Shown here: piece after piece, positions 8,997 through 19,179 of the stretch
How positions within the stretch are numbered: position 1 is the stretch's first letter
Layout of the letters: the number at the start of each line of letters is the position of its first letter
Assembly: GCF_024752355.1 (NCBI RefSeq)
Contig: NZ_JANTHZ010000002.1
Span: 558,001 to 622,000 of the forward strand
DNA length: 64,000 nucleotides
Direction of reading: 5' to 3'
Origin: Ancylobacter mangrovi
Lineage (GTDB): Bacteria > Pseudomonadota > Alphaproteobacteria > Rhizobiales > Xanthobacteraceae
Notes under the pieces: model-generated
Told to the model about the DNA's origin: nothing
Databases searched by the model: none
Seen by the model: only the letters and a program-made list of their open reading frames with translations
Made by a program: the position numbers and the translations under genes

Positions 8997-11288
8997 TCAG
9001 CCGCGCGGCGGCCGGCCCGGACGCCCTCCGGGACCCTTGCCGGGCCCTTTGCCGGCAGGACCCTTCGAGGGACCCCTGCCGGGACCCTTACCCGCAGGAC
9101 CCTTGCTGCCCGGACCGCCGCGGCCGGGGCCCTTGCCACCGGCGGACGGGCCGCCGAAGCGCTTGCCGCCGGGACGGCCGGAATCGGGCGTGCGGCCGGC
9201 GCGGCCTTCGGCCGGCTCGCCGCGCGACGGCCTGTCGAAGCCGCGGCCCTGCGGGCGCTCGCCGCGCGGGGCGCGCTCGGGACGCTCGTCGCGGGAGCGG
9301 AACGGGCGATCGCCCTCGGGACGCGAACGGAACGGGCGACCCTCCCGGCCCTCGCCGCCGGCGAGCCCTTCCGGGCGGGGGCCGCGATCGCGGAAGGGTC
9401 GGTCCCCGGAAGGACGCTCGCCCGAAGAACGCGGGCCGGTGGGGCGCTCGCCGGAGGGACGCTCGCGGAACGGGCGGTCGCCGCGCGCGGGGCGGTCCTC
9501 GTCGGAACGCGGGCCGCGGCTGCGATGCTGCTCGGACTTCACGCGGCCGGAAAACGGCCGGTCGCTGCCCTCGCCGCGATAGGGACGGTGCGGGCCCGAC
9601 CGTTCGCCGCGCTCGCCGGACGAGCGCTCGCCATAGGGGCGCTCGCGGGCGGGACGATCCCCTTGAGGACGACTCCCCTGGGGACGATCACCACGCTCGC
9701 CCTGGGGACGTTCGCGGAACGGGCGATCCGGCCCGCCACCCTCGCGGAAGGGACGGCCGCCGCCTTCGCGGAACGGACGGTTGCCGCGCGCGGGACGCTC
9801 CTCCTCGCCGGCCGGGCGGGAGCGCACCGGACGATCGTTACGGCCGCGGTACGAACTCGGGCGTGCCTCGTCCGAACCCTCGCGCTCGTCGCGCGGACGC
9901 GGACGAGCGGGACGCGGGCCGGCGGCGGAGCGGTCGCGGCTCGGCCCGCGCGGGGGACGCGGACCCTCGCCGCGCGGCGCGCGGAAGGGGCGCTCCTCGT
10001 CCGGCGCGCCGGCCTCGCGGTCCGGGCGGCGGCGGAAGGTGCGCTCGCCGCCGCGCTCGTTGTCGCGCGCATTCCCGCGCTCGTTCGGGCGATCGTTCGG
10101 GCGTTCATGGCTGGGCTCGTAACCCGGGCGCGAGGCATAGGGCGAGGCGTGGCGCTCGGCGGGGCGGCGGGCGCCGCGGCGCGGGCTCTCCTCCTCGGGC
10201 GCCGGCTCGGTCTCGGTCGCGCGCACGCGCTGCACCAGCACCTTGCGGCCCTTGCGGTCGGCCAGCAGGCCGGAGGTGACGCTGCGCTCGGGGCCCTCGG
10301 TCGCCTCGATCGGCCGGCGGCGGTGGCGATCCTCCTCGCCCTCGGTGCGGGCGTAGCGCGCCTTCTTGCCGCCCTTCAGCCCGGGCGTGCGGGCGGCGCC
10401 CGCCGCGCCGGCGCGCGCGGGGGCGGGAGCCTCCTCGTCCTCGCCGGCGTGATCGAACAGCGGGCCCTCGAAATCGGCGCCGGCGGCGCTCGCCAGCGCC
10501 TCGCCGAGCTGGTCGGCCAGCACGCGGGTGCGCACTTCCTCGATGGCGCCCTGCGCGATCTCGCCGAGCTGGAACGGGCCGTAGGACAGGCGGATCAGCC
10601 GGTTCACCTCCAGCCCCAGCGAGCCGAGGACGTTGCGCACCTCGCGGTTCTTGCCCTCGCGCAGCGCCAGGGTCAGCCAGGAATTGGCGCCCTGCACACG
10701 GTCGAGCCGGGCCTCGATCGGGCCGTAATGCACGCCCTCGACGGTGATGCCCTCCATCAGCGCGTCGAGCCGGTCCTGGGTGATGGCGCCCTTGGCGCGC
10801 ACCCGGTAGCGGCGCAGCCAGCCGGTGTCCGGCAGTTCCAGCACGCGCGAGAGGCCGCCGTCATTGGTGAGCAGGATCAGCCCCTCGGTATTGAGGTCGA
10901 GCCGGCCGACCGAGATCAGCCGCGGCAGGCCGGGGGGCAGGATCTCGAACAGGGTCGCGCGGCCCTCGGGGTCGAAATTGGTCGTCACCACGCCGCGGGG
11001 CTTGTGGTAGAGGAACAGCCGCGTGCGCTCCTTCTGCGGCAGCGGCGCGCCGTCGACGGTGACCGCGTCGGCGGCGGTCACGGTGCGGGCGGGGCTGTCC
11101 AGCACCTCGCCATTGACCGCCACCCGGCCGGCGAGGATCCATTCCTCGATCTCGCGGCGCGAGCCGAGGCCGTGGCGGGCGATCACCTTGGCGATGCGCT
11201 CGCCCTCGCGCGGCTCCTGCGGCGCCAGCTCGCGCGGGGGGCGGGGCACACGGTTATGGCCCTTGCGGGGCGGGGTCGTCTTCGGCAT
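8997..11288 (-). CDS. rluB: RluB/RsuA-type pseudouridine synthase with a long disordered tail
   Basis: Isomerises a uridine in rRNA (23S U2605 for RluB-type enzymes). Residues ~28-85 are an S4 RNA-binding domain (RIAKVIARHGLGSRREIEEWI). The catalytic domain carries GRLDLNTEG with catalytic D131, followed by LREGKNREVRNV and RLIRLSYGPF. The enzyme core ends near residue 260. The other ~500 residues are low-complexity: many short Arg/Gly/Pro/Glu repeats (DRPFRE, GERPSG, RPxGDRP) and a final Lys/Gly/Pro section with KGPAGKGPG twice. Tails of this kind occur in relatives but this one is very long. It is likely an RNA-binding or condensate-forming extension. The site specificity is inferred from the family. 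Confidence 0.9.
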   Translation of the reverse strand: MPKTTPPRKGHNRVPRPPRELAPQEPREGERIAKVIARHGLGSRREIEEWILAGRVAVNGEVLDSPARTVTAADAVTVDGAPLPQKERTRLFLYHKPRGVVTTNFDPEGRATLFEILPPGLPRLISVGRLDLNTEGLILLTNDGGLSRVLELPDTGWLRRYRVRAKGAITQDRLDALMEGITVEGVHYGPIEARLDRVQGANSWLTLALREGKNREVRNVLGSLGLEVNRLIRLSYGPFQLGEIAQGAIEEVRTRVLADQLGEALASAAGADFEGPLFDHAGEDEEAPAPARAGAAGAARTPGLKGGKKARYARTEGEEDRHRRRPIEATEGPERSVTSGLLADRKGRKVLVQRVRATETEPAPEEESPRRGARRPAERHASPYASRPGYEPSHERPNDRPNERGNARDNERGGERTFRRRPDREAGAPDEERPFRAPRGEGPRPPRGPSRDRSAAGPRPARPRPRDEREGSDEARPSSYRGRNDRPVRSRPAGEEERPARGNRPFREGGGRPFREGGGPDRPFRERPQGERGDRPQGSRPQGDRPARERPYGERSSGERGERSGPHRPYRGEGSDRPFSGRVKSEQHRSRGPRSDEDRPARGDRPFRERPSGERPTGPRSSGERPSGDRPFRDRGPRPEGLAGGEGREGRPFRSRPEGDRPFRSRDERPERAPRGERPQGRGFDRPSRGEPAEGRAGRTPDSGRPGGKRFGGPSAGGKGPGRGGPGSKGPAGKGPGRGPSKGPAGKGPGKGPGGRPGRPPRG

Positions 11289-11383
11289 GGCGTTTATCCG
11301 GTATCGAGGCCGCGGGTGCTAGCATGTCCTGCGGTCCGAGGCGAGCATTCGGGCAGATCAGTAGCAGGCGAGGCGACCAAAGG

Positions 11384-11878
11384 GTGAGAGCGGGCGAGAA
11401 CGAAGCGCAGGGCGCGGAGGCGGCAGGCGGGCCCGGGCGGCCCGATTTCATGCGGCTCGCCCTCGACGAGGCGGCACGGGCCGGCGCGCGCGGGGAGGTG
11501 CCGGTGGGCGCCGTGGTGGTGCGCGCGGGCGAGGTGCTGGCCACCGCCGGCAACCGCACGCGCGAACTCTCCGACCCTTCCGCCCATGCCGAGATGCTGG
11601 CGATCCGCGACGCCTGCGCCCGGCTCGGCAGCGACCGGCTGCCCGACTGCGACCTCTACGTCACGCTCGAGCCCTGCACCATGTGCGCGGGCGCCATCGC
11701 CTGGGCGCGGCTGCGCCGGCTCTATTACGGCGCGGCGGACCCCAAGGGCGGGGCGGTGGAGAGCGGGGTGCGGTTCTTCTCCAGCCCCACCTGCCACCAC
11801 GTGCCGGAAATCTATGACGGCTTCGCCGCCCGCGAGGCGGGGGCGCTGCTGAAGGACTTCTTCGCCGCCAAGAGGTGA
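11384..11878 (+). CDS. tadA: tRNA adenosine(34) deaminase
   Basis: Deaminates the wobble adenosine of tRNA-Arg(ACG) to inosine. The zinc and catalytic residues are complete: H68-A-E70 and P97-C-T-M-C101 (HAE...PCxxC), preceded by the substrate-facing EVPVGAVVV. I prefer GTG 11384, preceded by AGGCGAGG about 10 bases upstream, giving 164 residues. The frame is open back to 11324, and ATG 11450 would give the compact family length, so the start is uncertain. It is divergent from the pseudouridine synthase gene. Confidence 0.93.
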   Translation: MRAGENEAQGAEAAGGPGRPDFMRLALDEAARAGARGEVPVGAVVVRAGEVLATAGNRTRELSDPSAHAEMLAIRDACARLGSDRLPDCDLYVTLEPCTMCAGAIAWARLRRLYYGAADPKGGAVESGVRFFSSPTCHHVPEIYDGFAAREAGALLKDFFAAKR

Positions 11879-11906
11879 CGAGACGCGCGGCGGCGCGGGA
11901 CCGCGC

Positions 11907-13061
11907 TCAGCCCAGCACCGCCTCCAGCCGGCGCTTGACCTCGTCCTTCACCGGCTCGGACGCCTTGAGGATGGCGGTGGCGCGGAAGAACTCCAGCACC
12001 CGGAAATCGTGCACGTTGGGCCGGATCAGTATGTCCGGCGCGCCGGCCTTCAGCTTCTCGCCGACGATCGAGCTCGCCATGATCTGCAGCGTCGCGAACA
12101 TGGCGTCGAACGGGCTCGGCACGCCCTTCGTCTCCGCGCCGTGGCCGCCGGTGATATCCACCGCCACCACCACCTGCGCCCGCGTGCGCAGCACGTCGAA
12201 GGGCAGCGGGTTGACCGCGCCGCCGTCGACCAGCGTGTGCCCGGCATGCACCACCGGGCGCATCAGCCCGGGAATGGCGAGCGAGGCGGCGACCGCCGGG
12301 CGGATCGGCCCGTGCTCGAACATGCGCTCGCAGCGGCCCCAATAATCGGTCGCCACCACCTGCAGCGGGATGGCGAGCTGGTCGAAATCCTCCGGCACCA
12401 GATCCGGCATGAAGCCTTCGATGAAACGCTCGGCGTCGATCAGCACCGGGTTGCCGAGCCCGCCGAACAGGTCGGCGATGCGCCCCACCCGGGCGGCGAG
12501 CAGGCGGCGCATCACCTCGCCCTTGTTGCGCAAGGTCGCGGTGACGACGTGGCGGATCTCGCGCGCGGGGATGCCCGAGGCATAGGCGGCGGCGAAGAAG
12601 GCGCCGATCGAGGCGCCGGCCATGGCGGTCGGCCGCAGGCCGAGCTCGTCGAGCGCCTCCAGAACCAGGATGTGCGACAGGCCGCGCGCCCCGCCCGAGC
12701 CGAGTGCGACCGCGATCGAGGGCCCGCGGTGGCCTTCGCCGGCCGGCGGGCCGCCGGGCGCTCGGTCGCGGTCATGGGCGCCGGAGACGACCACCGCCTC
12801 GGGCGCGTGCCCGGCCGCGCCGGGCGCCGGCCGCGCACGGCCGTGAGCGGAAGAGCCATGTGCCGAAGAACCGTGTGCCGAAGAGCCGCGGGCCGCGGGG
12901 CCGTGAGCCGCCGGCTCGTGCCCGGAATCCTCGCGCGCCGAACCCTCGCGCACCGAGCCCTGGCGCGACGCCCCATCCTGCGGGGGCGCCTCGTTCGGAG
13001 CGTCATGCGCGGGCACGCGCCGGGCGTGGCGGTGCCGGGAACCGGTGGACGACTCTTCCAT
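11907..13061 (-). CDS. patatin-like phospholipase family protein
   Basis: A Ser/Asp-dyad lipid acyl hydrolase. The oxyanion motif GSGGARG is at 121-127, the nucleophile GASIG has S151, and the acid sits in LVDGGAVNPLP. The closest known bacterial theme is the RssA/YchK-type patatin. Residues 1-~112 are low-complexity His/Gly/Ser/Ala with three tandem GSSAH units; no signal peptide is evident. I place the start at ATG 13061 (AGGGG 8 bases upstream), which avoids overlap with purD; the open frame continues further. The substrate is unknown. Confidence 0.85.
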   Translation of the reverse strand: MEESSTGSRHRHARRVPAHDAPNEAPPQDGASRQGSVREGSAREDSGHEPAAHGPAARGSSAHGSSAHGSSAHGRARPAPGAAGHAPEAVVVSGAHDRDRAPGGPPAGEGHRGPSIAVALGSGGARGLSHILVLEALDELGLRPTAMAGASIGAFFAAAYASGIPAREIRHVVTATLRNKGEVMRRLLAARVGRIADLFGGLGNPVLIDAERFIEGFMPDLVPEDFDQLAIPLQVVATDYWGRCERMFEHGPIRPAVAASLAIPGLMRPVVHAGHTLVDGGAVNPLPFDVLRTRAQVVVAVDITGGHGAETKGVPSPFDAMFATLQIMASSIVGEKLKAGAPDILIRPNVHDFRVLEFFRATAILKASEPVKDEVKRRLEAVLG

Positions 13062-13155
13062 CACTTCACCCCTGACGGCTCTCCCGTGCCACCGGATGGC
13101 GGCACATCTCAGAACGGGCGCGGGGCGGGACGGGTTTCGCCCGGATCGGGCCGTC

Positions 13156-14433
13156 CTATTCGCCGAGCGCCCGCCAGGCGATGTCGGAGCGGCAGAAGCC
13201 CTCCGGCCAGTCGATGCGGGCCACCGCGTCATAGACGCGCTCGCGCGCCTCGGCCACATTGGCACCGATCGCTGTCACGTTCAGCACCCGCCCGCCATCG
13301 GCGACGAGGTCCTCGCTGGCGCGCTTGGTGCCGGCATGAAACACCTTCACCCCCGGAACGGTTTCCGCCGCCTCGATACCGGCGATGCGCGAGCCCCTGG
13401 CATAGGCGCCGGGATAACCGTTCGCCGCCATCACCACGGTGATCGCGGCATCGGGCTTCATCGCCACCGTATAGTCGCCGAGCCCGCCGGTCGCGGTGGC
13501 CTCGAGCAGCGGCAGCAGGTCGCCGTCGAGCCGCGTCATCAGCACCTGGCATTCGGGATCGCCGAAGCGGACATTGTATTCGATCAGCCGGGGACCGTCG
13601 CGCGTGATCATCAGCCCGGCGAACAGCACGCCGCGATAGGCGCAGCCGGCATCGGCGAGGGCGCGCGCGGTCGGCTTGATGATCTCGGTGAGGGTCCGGC
13701 GCTCCATCTCGGCGGTGAAGACGGGCGCCGGCGAATAGGCCCCCATGCCGCCGGTGTTGGGGCCCTCGTCGCCGTCGAAGGCGCGCTTGTGGTCCTGCGC
13801 CGAGCCGAAGGGCAGCACGCTCTCTCCGTCGACCAGGCAGAAGAACGAGACCTCCTCGCCCTCGAGATAGTCCTCGATCAGGATCTCGGTGCCGAAGCCG
13901 CCGCCTTCCGCGCCCATGGCGAACACCGCGTCGACGCCTTCCAGCGCCTGCTCCAGCGAGGTGGCGACGATGACGCCCTTGCCGGCCATCAGCCCGTCCG
14001 CCTTGAGCACGATCGGCGCGCCGCGCCGGCGCACGAACTCGCGCGCGGAGGCGGCGTCGGTGAAGCGGCCGAAGGCGGCGGTGGGGATGTCGTGCGCCTT
14101 GCACAGCTCCTTGGTGAAGAGCTTGGAGCCCTCGAGCTGGGCCGCCGCCCGGCGCGGGCCGAACACGGCGATGCCCTCCGCGGCGAGGCGGTCGGCGATG
14201 CCCTCGACCAGCGGCGCCTCCGGCCCGACCACCACGAGGTCGATGCCGTGCGAGCCGCAGATCGAGACGATGGCGTCGTGGTCGTCCAGCGGCACGCCGT
14301 CGATGCAGGTGGCGTGGGCGGCGATGCCCGGATTGCCCGGCAGCGCGAACAGCGCCGTGAGCTGCGGGCTCTGGGCCAGCTTCCAGGCCAGCGCGTGCTC
14401 GCGGCCACCCGAGCCGAGCAACAATACTTTCAT
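13156..14433 (-). CDS. purD: phosphoribosylamine--glycine ligase
   Basis: Second step of purine synthesis: ATP-dependent joining of phosphoribosylamine and glycine. 425 residues from ATG 14433. The N-terminus is [19 protein letters not shown]; the ATP-grasp region includes [11 protein letters not shown] and [12 protein letters not shown], followed by the hallmark [24 protein letters not shown] and FGDPECQ. The frame stays open upstream to 14778, but that part is not GARS-like. It lies downstream of macB on the same strand across a 140-base gap. Confidence 0.97.
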   Translation of the reverse strand: MKVLLLGSGGREHALAWKLAQSPQLTALFALPGNPGIAAHATCIDGVPLDDHDAIVSICGSHGIDLVVVGPEAPLVEGIADRLAAEGIAVFGPRRAAAQLEGSKLFTKELCKAHDIPTAAFGRFTDAASAREFVRRRGAPIVLKADGLMAGKGVIVATSLEQALEGVDAVFAMGAEGGGFGTEILIEDYLEGEEVSFFCLVDGESVLPFGSAQDHKRAFDGDEGPNTGGMGAYSPAPVFTAEMERRTLTEIIKPTARALADAGCAYRGVLFAGLMITRDGPRLIEYNVRFGDPECQVLMTRLDGDLLPLLEATATGGLGDYTVAMKPDAAITVVMAANGYPGAYARGSRIAGIEAAETVPGVKVFHAGTKRASEDLVADGGRVLNVTAIGANVAEARERVYDAVARIDWPEGFCRSDIAWRALGE

Positions 14434-14573
14434 CCGCAGGGCCTCCCGCCGCCTCAACCGCGCTTCGCGTAAACGCTCCGGGCGCGGCGGGCAAGAGCGC
14501 GGGGCCAACAGCGCGGGCAAAGAACGCGGGCAAAGAGCCTGGACGAGGAGCGGCGAGGGGCGCCGCCCGCCGC

Positions 14574-16592
14574 CTATTCGTAGGCCAGCGCCACCACCGG
14601 ATCGAGCCCGGCCGCCTTGCGCGCGGGCAGGTAGCCGAAGACGAGGCCGGTGAGGAAGGCGCAGCCGAAGGCGAGCAGCGGCGGCATCAGCGCGAACGCG
14701 ATCGACACCCCCATCGCCTCCAGCCCGACGGCGGTGGCGAGGCCGAGCCCGACCCCCACCAGCCCGCCGACCGAGCACACCACCAGCGCCTCGGTGTTGA
14801 ACTGCAGCATGATGTTGCTCATGCGCGCGCCGGTCGCAATGCGGATGCCGATCTCGCGGGTGCGCTCGGTCACGCTCACCAGCATGATGTTCATCACGCC
14901 GATGCCCGCCACCAGCAGCGAGATGGCGGCGACGCAGCCCAGTACCAGCGTCAGCGTGTTCTGGGTCTCGGTGGCGGTCTCGAGGAACTGCGAGGTGTTG
15001 CGCACCTGGAAGTCCTCGGCCTGGTGACGGTCGGCGATGATCCGCGTCACCGCCTGCTCGACGGCGGGAATGTCGCCCGAATCCGCCACTTTCACCGTGA
15101 CCGAATTGACGAAGCGCTGGCCGAAGGCGCGCACGAAGCCGGTCGACATCGGGATCAGCGCCGCGTCGTCCTGGTCCTGGCCGAAGGCGTTGGCGCCGCG
15201 CGGGCTGAGCACGCCGATCACCTCGTAGGGCACGTTCTTCACCAGCACGTAGCGGCCGAGCGGGTCGTCCTCGCCGAACAGATTGTCGACCACGGTCTGG
15301 CCGAGCACGATCACCGGCGCATAGGCGCGCACGTCGGCGTCGGTGAACATCACGCCGCGCGCCATCGGCCAGTCGCGGGCCGAGAGGTAGTCGGCGCTGG
15401 TGCCGGTCACCGAGGTAAAATAGTCCTGCGAGCCGAAGCGCAGCGTGAAGCGGCCCGAGCGCTCGGGCGAGATGGCGCTGATGCCGGGTATGACCCTCAG
15501 CGCGTCGGCATCCTCCGGCAGCAGCGTGGCGTTGTCGCCCGAGGAGCGGATGCCGCGCGCGCCGGGGCGCACGATCAGGAGATTGGTGCCGATCTGGGCG
15601 ATGCGCTCCAGCACCCGCTCCTTGCCGCCATCGCCCACCGCCAGCATGGTGATGACCGAGGCGACGCCGATCACGATGCCGAGCAGGGTCAGCGCGGTGC
15701 GGAAGATCGAATTGTGCATGGAGGCGAAGGCCATGCGCACCGCCTCCGCCAGATCCGGCAGGAAGCGCGCCAGCCCCTGGCGGCGCGGCGCGCGCGAGGC
15801 GGGCAGGGCCGGGCGCGCAGGCTCCCCCTCGTGCCGCTCGTCGGCGACGATGCGCCCGTCCTGGAAGCGCACGATGCGGCGCGCGTGCCGGGCGACGTCC
15901 GGGTCGTGGGTGATGAGGATGACGGTGTGGCCCTCGGCGTTCAGCTCCTTCAGCAGGGCCAGCACGTCCTCGCCGCTGCGGGTGTCGAGCGCGCCGGTCG
16001 GCTCGTCGGCCAGGATCACCGGGGCGGCGTTCATCAGCGCGCGGGCGATGGAGACGCGCTGCTGCTGGCCGCCGGAGAGCTGGCTCGGCCGGTGCTCGGT
16101 GCGGTCGCCGAGGCCGAGGCGGCCGAGCAATTCGTGCGAGCGCCCGAACCGCTCTTCCTGCGGCGCACCGGCATAGATGGCGGGGATCTCGACATTCTCG
16201 GCCGCGGTGAGGCTCGGCAGCAGATTGTAGCGCTGGAACACGAAGCCGAAGGTCGAGCAGCGCAGCGCCGCCAGCGCGTCGGCGTCGAGATGGGAGACGT
16301 CGACGCCGTCGACCCGGTAGGTGCCGGCCGAGGCGCGGTCGAGGCAGCCGACGATGTTCATCAGCGTCGACTTGCCCGAGCCCGACTGGCCCATGATGGC
16401 GACGAATTCGCCGGGATGGATGGCGAGCGACACCCGGTCGAGCGCGCGCACCACGCTCTCGCCGTTCGGGTAGATGCGCGAGACGTCGACCAGCTCGACG
16501 ATCGGCCGGGTGCCCGTCGGGGCCGCGTGCGGCTGCTCCTGCGCGACGGGCGCGGGCGGAGGGGCCGGGTGCCGGGAAGTGGTCTCGTCCAT
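14574..16592 (-). CDS. macB: MacB family efflux pump: ABC ATPase fused to permease
   Basis: Inner-membrane ATPase/permease of a tripartite exporter (macrolides, lipids or peptides in known cases). The 672 residues have an ATPase first: Walker [10 protein letters not shown], signature [15 protein letters not shown], Walker [13 protein letters not shown] and switch ITHD. This is followed by a transmembrane segment ([19 protein letters not shown]), a large periplasmic MacB domain (~310-540) and three C-terminal helices, ending with the FtsX-type [14 protein letters not shown]. It starts 23 bases after macA stops; no TolC-like gene is nearby. Confidence 0.95.
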   Translation of the reverse strand: MDETTSRHPAPPPAPVAQEQPHAAPTGTRPIVELVDVSRIYPNGESVVRALDRVSLAIHPGEFVAIMGQSGSGKSTLMNIVGCLDRASAGTYRVDGVDVSHLDADALAALRCSTFGFVFQRYNLLPSLTAAENVEIPAIYAGAPQEERFGRSHELLGRLGLGDRTEHRPSQLSGGQQQRVSIARALMNAAPVILADEPTGALDTRSGEDVLALLKELNAEGHTVILITHDPDVARHARRIVRFQDGRIVADERHEGEPARPALPASRAPRRQGLARFLPDLAEAVRMAFASMHNSIFRTALTLLGIVIGVASVITMLAVGDGGKERVLERIAQIGTNLLIVRPGARGIRSSGDNATLLPEDADALRVIPGISAISPERSGRFTLRFGSQDYFTSVTGTSADYLSARDWPMARGVMFTDADVRAYAPVIVLGQTVVDNLFGEDDPLGRYVLVKNVPYEVIGVLSPRGANAFGQDQDDAALIPMSTGFVRAFGQRFVNSVTVKVADSGDIPAVEQAVTRIIADRHQAEDFQVRNTSQFLETATETQNTLTLVLGCVAAISLLVAGIGVMNIMLVSVTERTREIGIRIATGARMSNIMLQFNTEALVVCSVGGLVGVGLGLATAVGLEAMGVSIAFALMPPLLAFGCAFLTGLVFGYLPARKAAGLDPVVALAYE

Positions 16593-16615
16593 GGCGCGTT
16601 CCCGCTGCTCCCGCC

Positions 16616-17803
16616 TCAGAGCCGCGGCGGCATGCGCGGGCGGCCGGACGGCACCGCGGCGGCGGCCGACGAGCCGACGACCACCGTGTCGCCCGGCGCC
16701 AGGCCGGCGGTGACCTGCGTCACGCTGCGGTTGGAGAGCCCGGTCTCGATGGCGCGCTCCTCCGGCCCGCGCGGGGTGAGCACGCGCACGCTGGCCGCGC
16801 CGTCGCGCCCGTGGCGGATGGCCTGGGTCGGCACCAGCGGCACGTCCTTCGCCGAGCCGAGGCGGAAGAACACCTGTGCCGTCATGTCGGTCATCAGCAT
16901 CAGGTCTTCATTGGGCACGTCGATCAGCACGTTGTAGAGCACGACGTCGTTGACGATGGTCGGGGTCGGCTCGATCTGGCGCACCTCGCCGCGCCAGCGC
17001 CGGTCCGGCAGGCCGAGGGTGGAGAAATAGACCGGCGTGCCGACGGTGATCTTCGGGATGTCGCCCTCCGCCACCTGGGCGGTGACGGTCATGGTCTGCA
17101 GGTCGGCGATGCGCAGCACGATCGGCGCCGACTGGTTGGCGTTCAGGGTCGAGCCCTCGCGGGCGGTGATCGAGACCACCGTGCCGTCCATCGGCGCGTA
17201 GATCTTGGTGTAGCCGAGATTGGCGAGGTCGCCTTCCAGCGTCGCCTGGGTCTGGGCGATCTGGGCCTTCAGCGCGTCGATCTTGGCGGCGCTGATCTGC
17301 ATGGTGGCGCGGGCGGCGTCGGCGGCGTCGCGGCTGCCGGACTGCTTGGCGAGCAGGTCCTGGGCGCGCTCGTTGCGCAGCTGGTCGAGGGTGAGCTGGG
17401 CGTCGGCCTGGGCGAGCTGGGCGCGCAGATTGTCGAGGCTGGCGCGGTCGCCGGCGACCCGGGTCTGGTAGACGGTGGGGTCGATCTCGGCCAGCAAATC
17501 GCCCTTCTTCACCACCGCGCCGACATCGGGATCGATGGTGCGGAGCTGGCCGGAAACCTGCGTGCCGACGTCGACATAGTTCTTCGGCTGCATCTTGGCG
17601 ATGGCGGTGACCGTGGTCTCGATGTCGCCGAGCGCGACCTTCGCGGTCTGGTACTGCGGCGCCGGCTCGCCAGCGGTCGCGGTGTAGTAGTAATAGCCGC
17701 CGCCCGCCGCAACCGCCGCCAGCAGGATGAGCACCGGCCAGCGCCGGCGGCGCCGGTGTATCGATGCGGGCCTCGCCCGGCTGCTGTCGGATTTCTGAAG
17801 CAT
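16616..17803 (-). CDS. macA: MacA-like periplasmic adaptor (membrane fusion protein)
   Basis: Adaptor linking MacB to an outer-membrane channel. 395 residues, with one N-terminal membrane anchor ([17 protein letters not shown]). The lipoyl half-motif ([25 protein letters not shown] region) is split by a coiled-coil hairpin of ~110 residues rich in Ala, Gln and Leu; the second half is [10 protein letters not shown]. The beta-barrel and membrane-proximal domains follow. Together with macB it forms a two-gene operon on the minus strand. Confidence 0.93.
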   Translation of the reverse strand: MLQKSDSSRARPASIHRRRRRWPVLILLAAVAAGGGYYYYTATAGEPAPQYQTAKVALGDIETTVTAIAKMQPKNYVDVGTQVSGQLRTIDPDVGAVVKKGDLLAEIDPTVYQTRVAGDRASLDNLRAQLAQADAQLTLDQLRNERAQDLLAKQSGSRDAADAARATMQISAAKIDALKAQIAQTQATLEGDLANLGYTKIYAPMDGTVVSITAREGSTLNANQSAPIVLRIADLQTMTVTAQVAEGDIPKITVGTPVYFSTLGLPDRRWRGEVRQIEPTPTIVNDVVLYNVLIDVPNEDLMLMTDMTAQVFFRLGSAKDVPLVPTQAIRHGRDGAASVRVLTPRGPEERAIETGLSNRSVTQVTAGLAPGDTVVVGSSAAAAVPSGRPRMPPRL

Positions 17804-17919
17804 GCGGCGGCTCCGTTAGGACAGCCAACGGGATAACCCGGCCCGCGCGCGGCACAAAATGAATTCGCGGTAATGAAGACGCCGGCTAGCAGCCTGTATT
17901 CATTCCAGAAATACCGGCT

Positions 17920-18114
17920 TCAGCGGTCGCCGGGCCGGTACTCGCCGCTCGCCGGGTCGCGGCGCAGGCTCGGGCGCGCGCCGTCGCGCAGCGCCTCCTC
18001 CTCGCGGCGGGTGGCGTCGAGCTCGGCATTGACGCGGCGCGATTCCCTGGCGAGCAGCTTCACCAGCGCGGCGGCGCCCATGGCGCCGAGGGCAAGCACG
18101 ATGACCGGCGGCAT
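17920..18114 (-). CDS. small single-span membrane protein of unknown function
   Basis: 64 residues: an N-terminal hydrophobic segment (VIVLALGAMGAAALVKLL) followed by a charged Arg/Glu helix (RESRRVNAELDATRREEEAL) and a short basic tail. I accept it as real because it fills an otherwise empty gap, has a clear helix-charge design and sits 60 bases after the S49 peptidase gene on the same strand. No function can be assigned. Confidence 0.6.
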   Translation of the reverse strand: MPPVIVLALGAMGAAALVKLLARESRRVNAELDATRREEEALRDGARPSLRRDPASGEYRPGDR

Positions 18115-18174
18115 CTCCTGGCCTTCCTTCCCACTCTCCTGATCCCGGCCCGTATCACGGACCGGCGGCCTCTC

Positions 18175-19092
18175 TCACAGCCCGAAGCGGCCCCACAGCG
18201 CGCGTTCCTCGGCGACGCCGACGAGGCTTTCGGCGGCGCCGGCTCCGATCTGCGCGCCGATCTGCACCGATGCCCCCCCGGACGCGGCGCCGAGCGCCGT
18301 CACGCCGGGCAGGCGGCGGCCGAACAGGCCGCTCTTCGGCTCGATCAGCGGCATCACCACCTTCTCGCCATAGCGCGCCCTGAGATGGGTGCGCAGGTCG
18401 CCGACGGCGTCGACGAGGCCGAGCTCCTGCGCCCGCGCCGCCGACCAGAACTCGCCCGAGAACAGGGTGTCGTCGTCACCGCTCAGCACATCGGCGCGGC
18501 GCGCGCGCACCAGGCCGGTGAAGACCTCGTGGATCTCCTTCTGCAGCGCCTTGAGGCGCTCGACGTCCTCCGGCTTCTCGGGCTGGAACGGGTCGAGCAT
18601 CACCTTGCGGGTGCCGGCGGTGTAGACGCGCCGGTCGACGCCGACCTTGTCCAGCACCCGGTCGAAGCCGAAGCCGGCGCTGACCACGCCGATCGAGCCG
18701 ACGATGGAGAAGGGATCGGCGACGATCTCGTCGGCGGCGCAGGCGAGCATGTAGCCGCCCGAGGCGGCGACGTCCTCGACGAAGCCGATGACCGGGATCT
18801 CCTTCTCCTCCGCCAGCGCGCGGATGCGGCGGTAGATGAGGTGCGACTGCGCCGGCGCACCGCCGGGCGAGTTGATCGCCAGCGCCACCGCCTTCGCCCC
18901 CTTCACCGCGAAGGCGCGCTCCAGCGTCTTGGAGACGGCGGACATGGAGAGGCCGGGCCGCAGCGGGCTCGACAGCCCGATAGCGCCGTGCAGCCGGACC
19001 ACCGGCACGATGGCGGCGCCGGCGCGCATCCGCGCCGGCAGGATGGGATTGAGAAGGCGGCGGAGCGGGGCGAGGACGGATGCGTTGGCCAT
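18175..19092 (-). CDS. S49 family serine peptidase (SppA/SohB-like)
   Basis: Probably degrades cleaved signal peptides or membrane-associated peptides. From ATG 19092 it has 305 residues. The core has PVVRLHGAIG, NSPGGAPAQSH, the nucleophile region VEDVAASGGYMLACAADEI and SIVGSIGVVS. The general-base lysine is expected in TRKVMLDPFQ. It is the short single-domain form without an obvious signal peptide. The frame is open a further 12 codons upstream. It follows the TrmN6-like gene by 87 bases. Confidence 0.9.
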   Translation of the reverse strand: MANASVLAPLRRLLNPILPARMRAGAAIVPVVRLHGAIGLSSPLRPGLSMSAVSKTLERAFAVKGAKAVALAINSPGGAPAQSHLIYRRIRALAEEKEIPVIGFVEDVAASGGYMLACAADEIVADPFSIVGSIGVVSAGFGFDRVLDKVGVDRRVYTAGTRKVMLDPFQPEKPEDVERLKALQKEIHEVFTGLVRARRADVLSGDDDTLFSGEFWSAARAQELGLVDAVGDLRTHLRARYGEKVVMPLIEPKSGLFGRRLPGVTALGAASGGASVQIGAQIGAGAAESLVGVAEERALWGRFGL

Positions 19093-19179
19093 GGCGGAAC
19101 ACATAGGATGCGCGCCGGCCCTGCTCAAGCGGCGTGTTGCGCGGTTTCTGCGCGGGCTCTGGCGCGGGGCGCGCGTTGC

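Noticed and set aside
8886..11387. An 833-codon plus-strand frame opposite the pseudouridine synthase
   Set aside because: Its product is an Ala/Arg/Gly/Leu composition artefact of the repetitive minus-strand tail, and it overlaps both rsmD and tadA.
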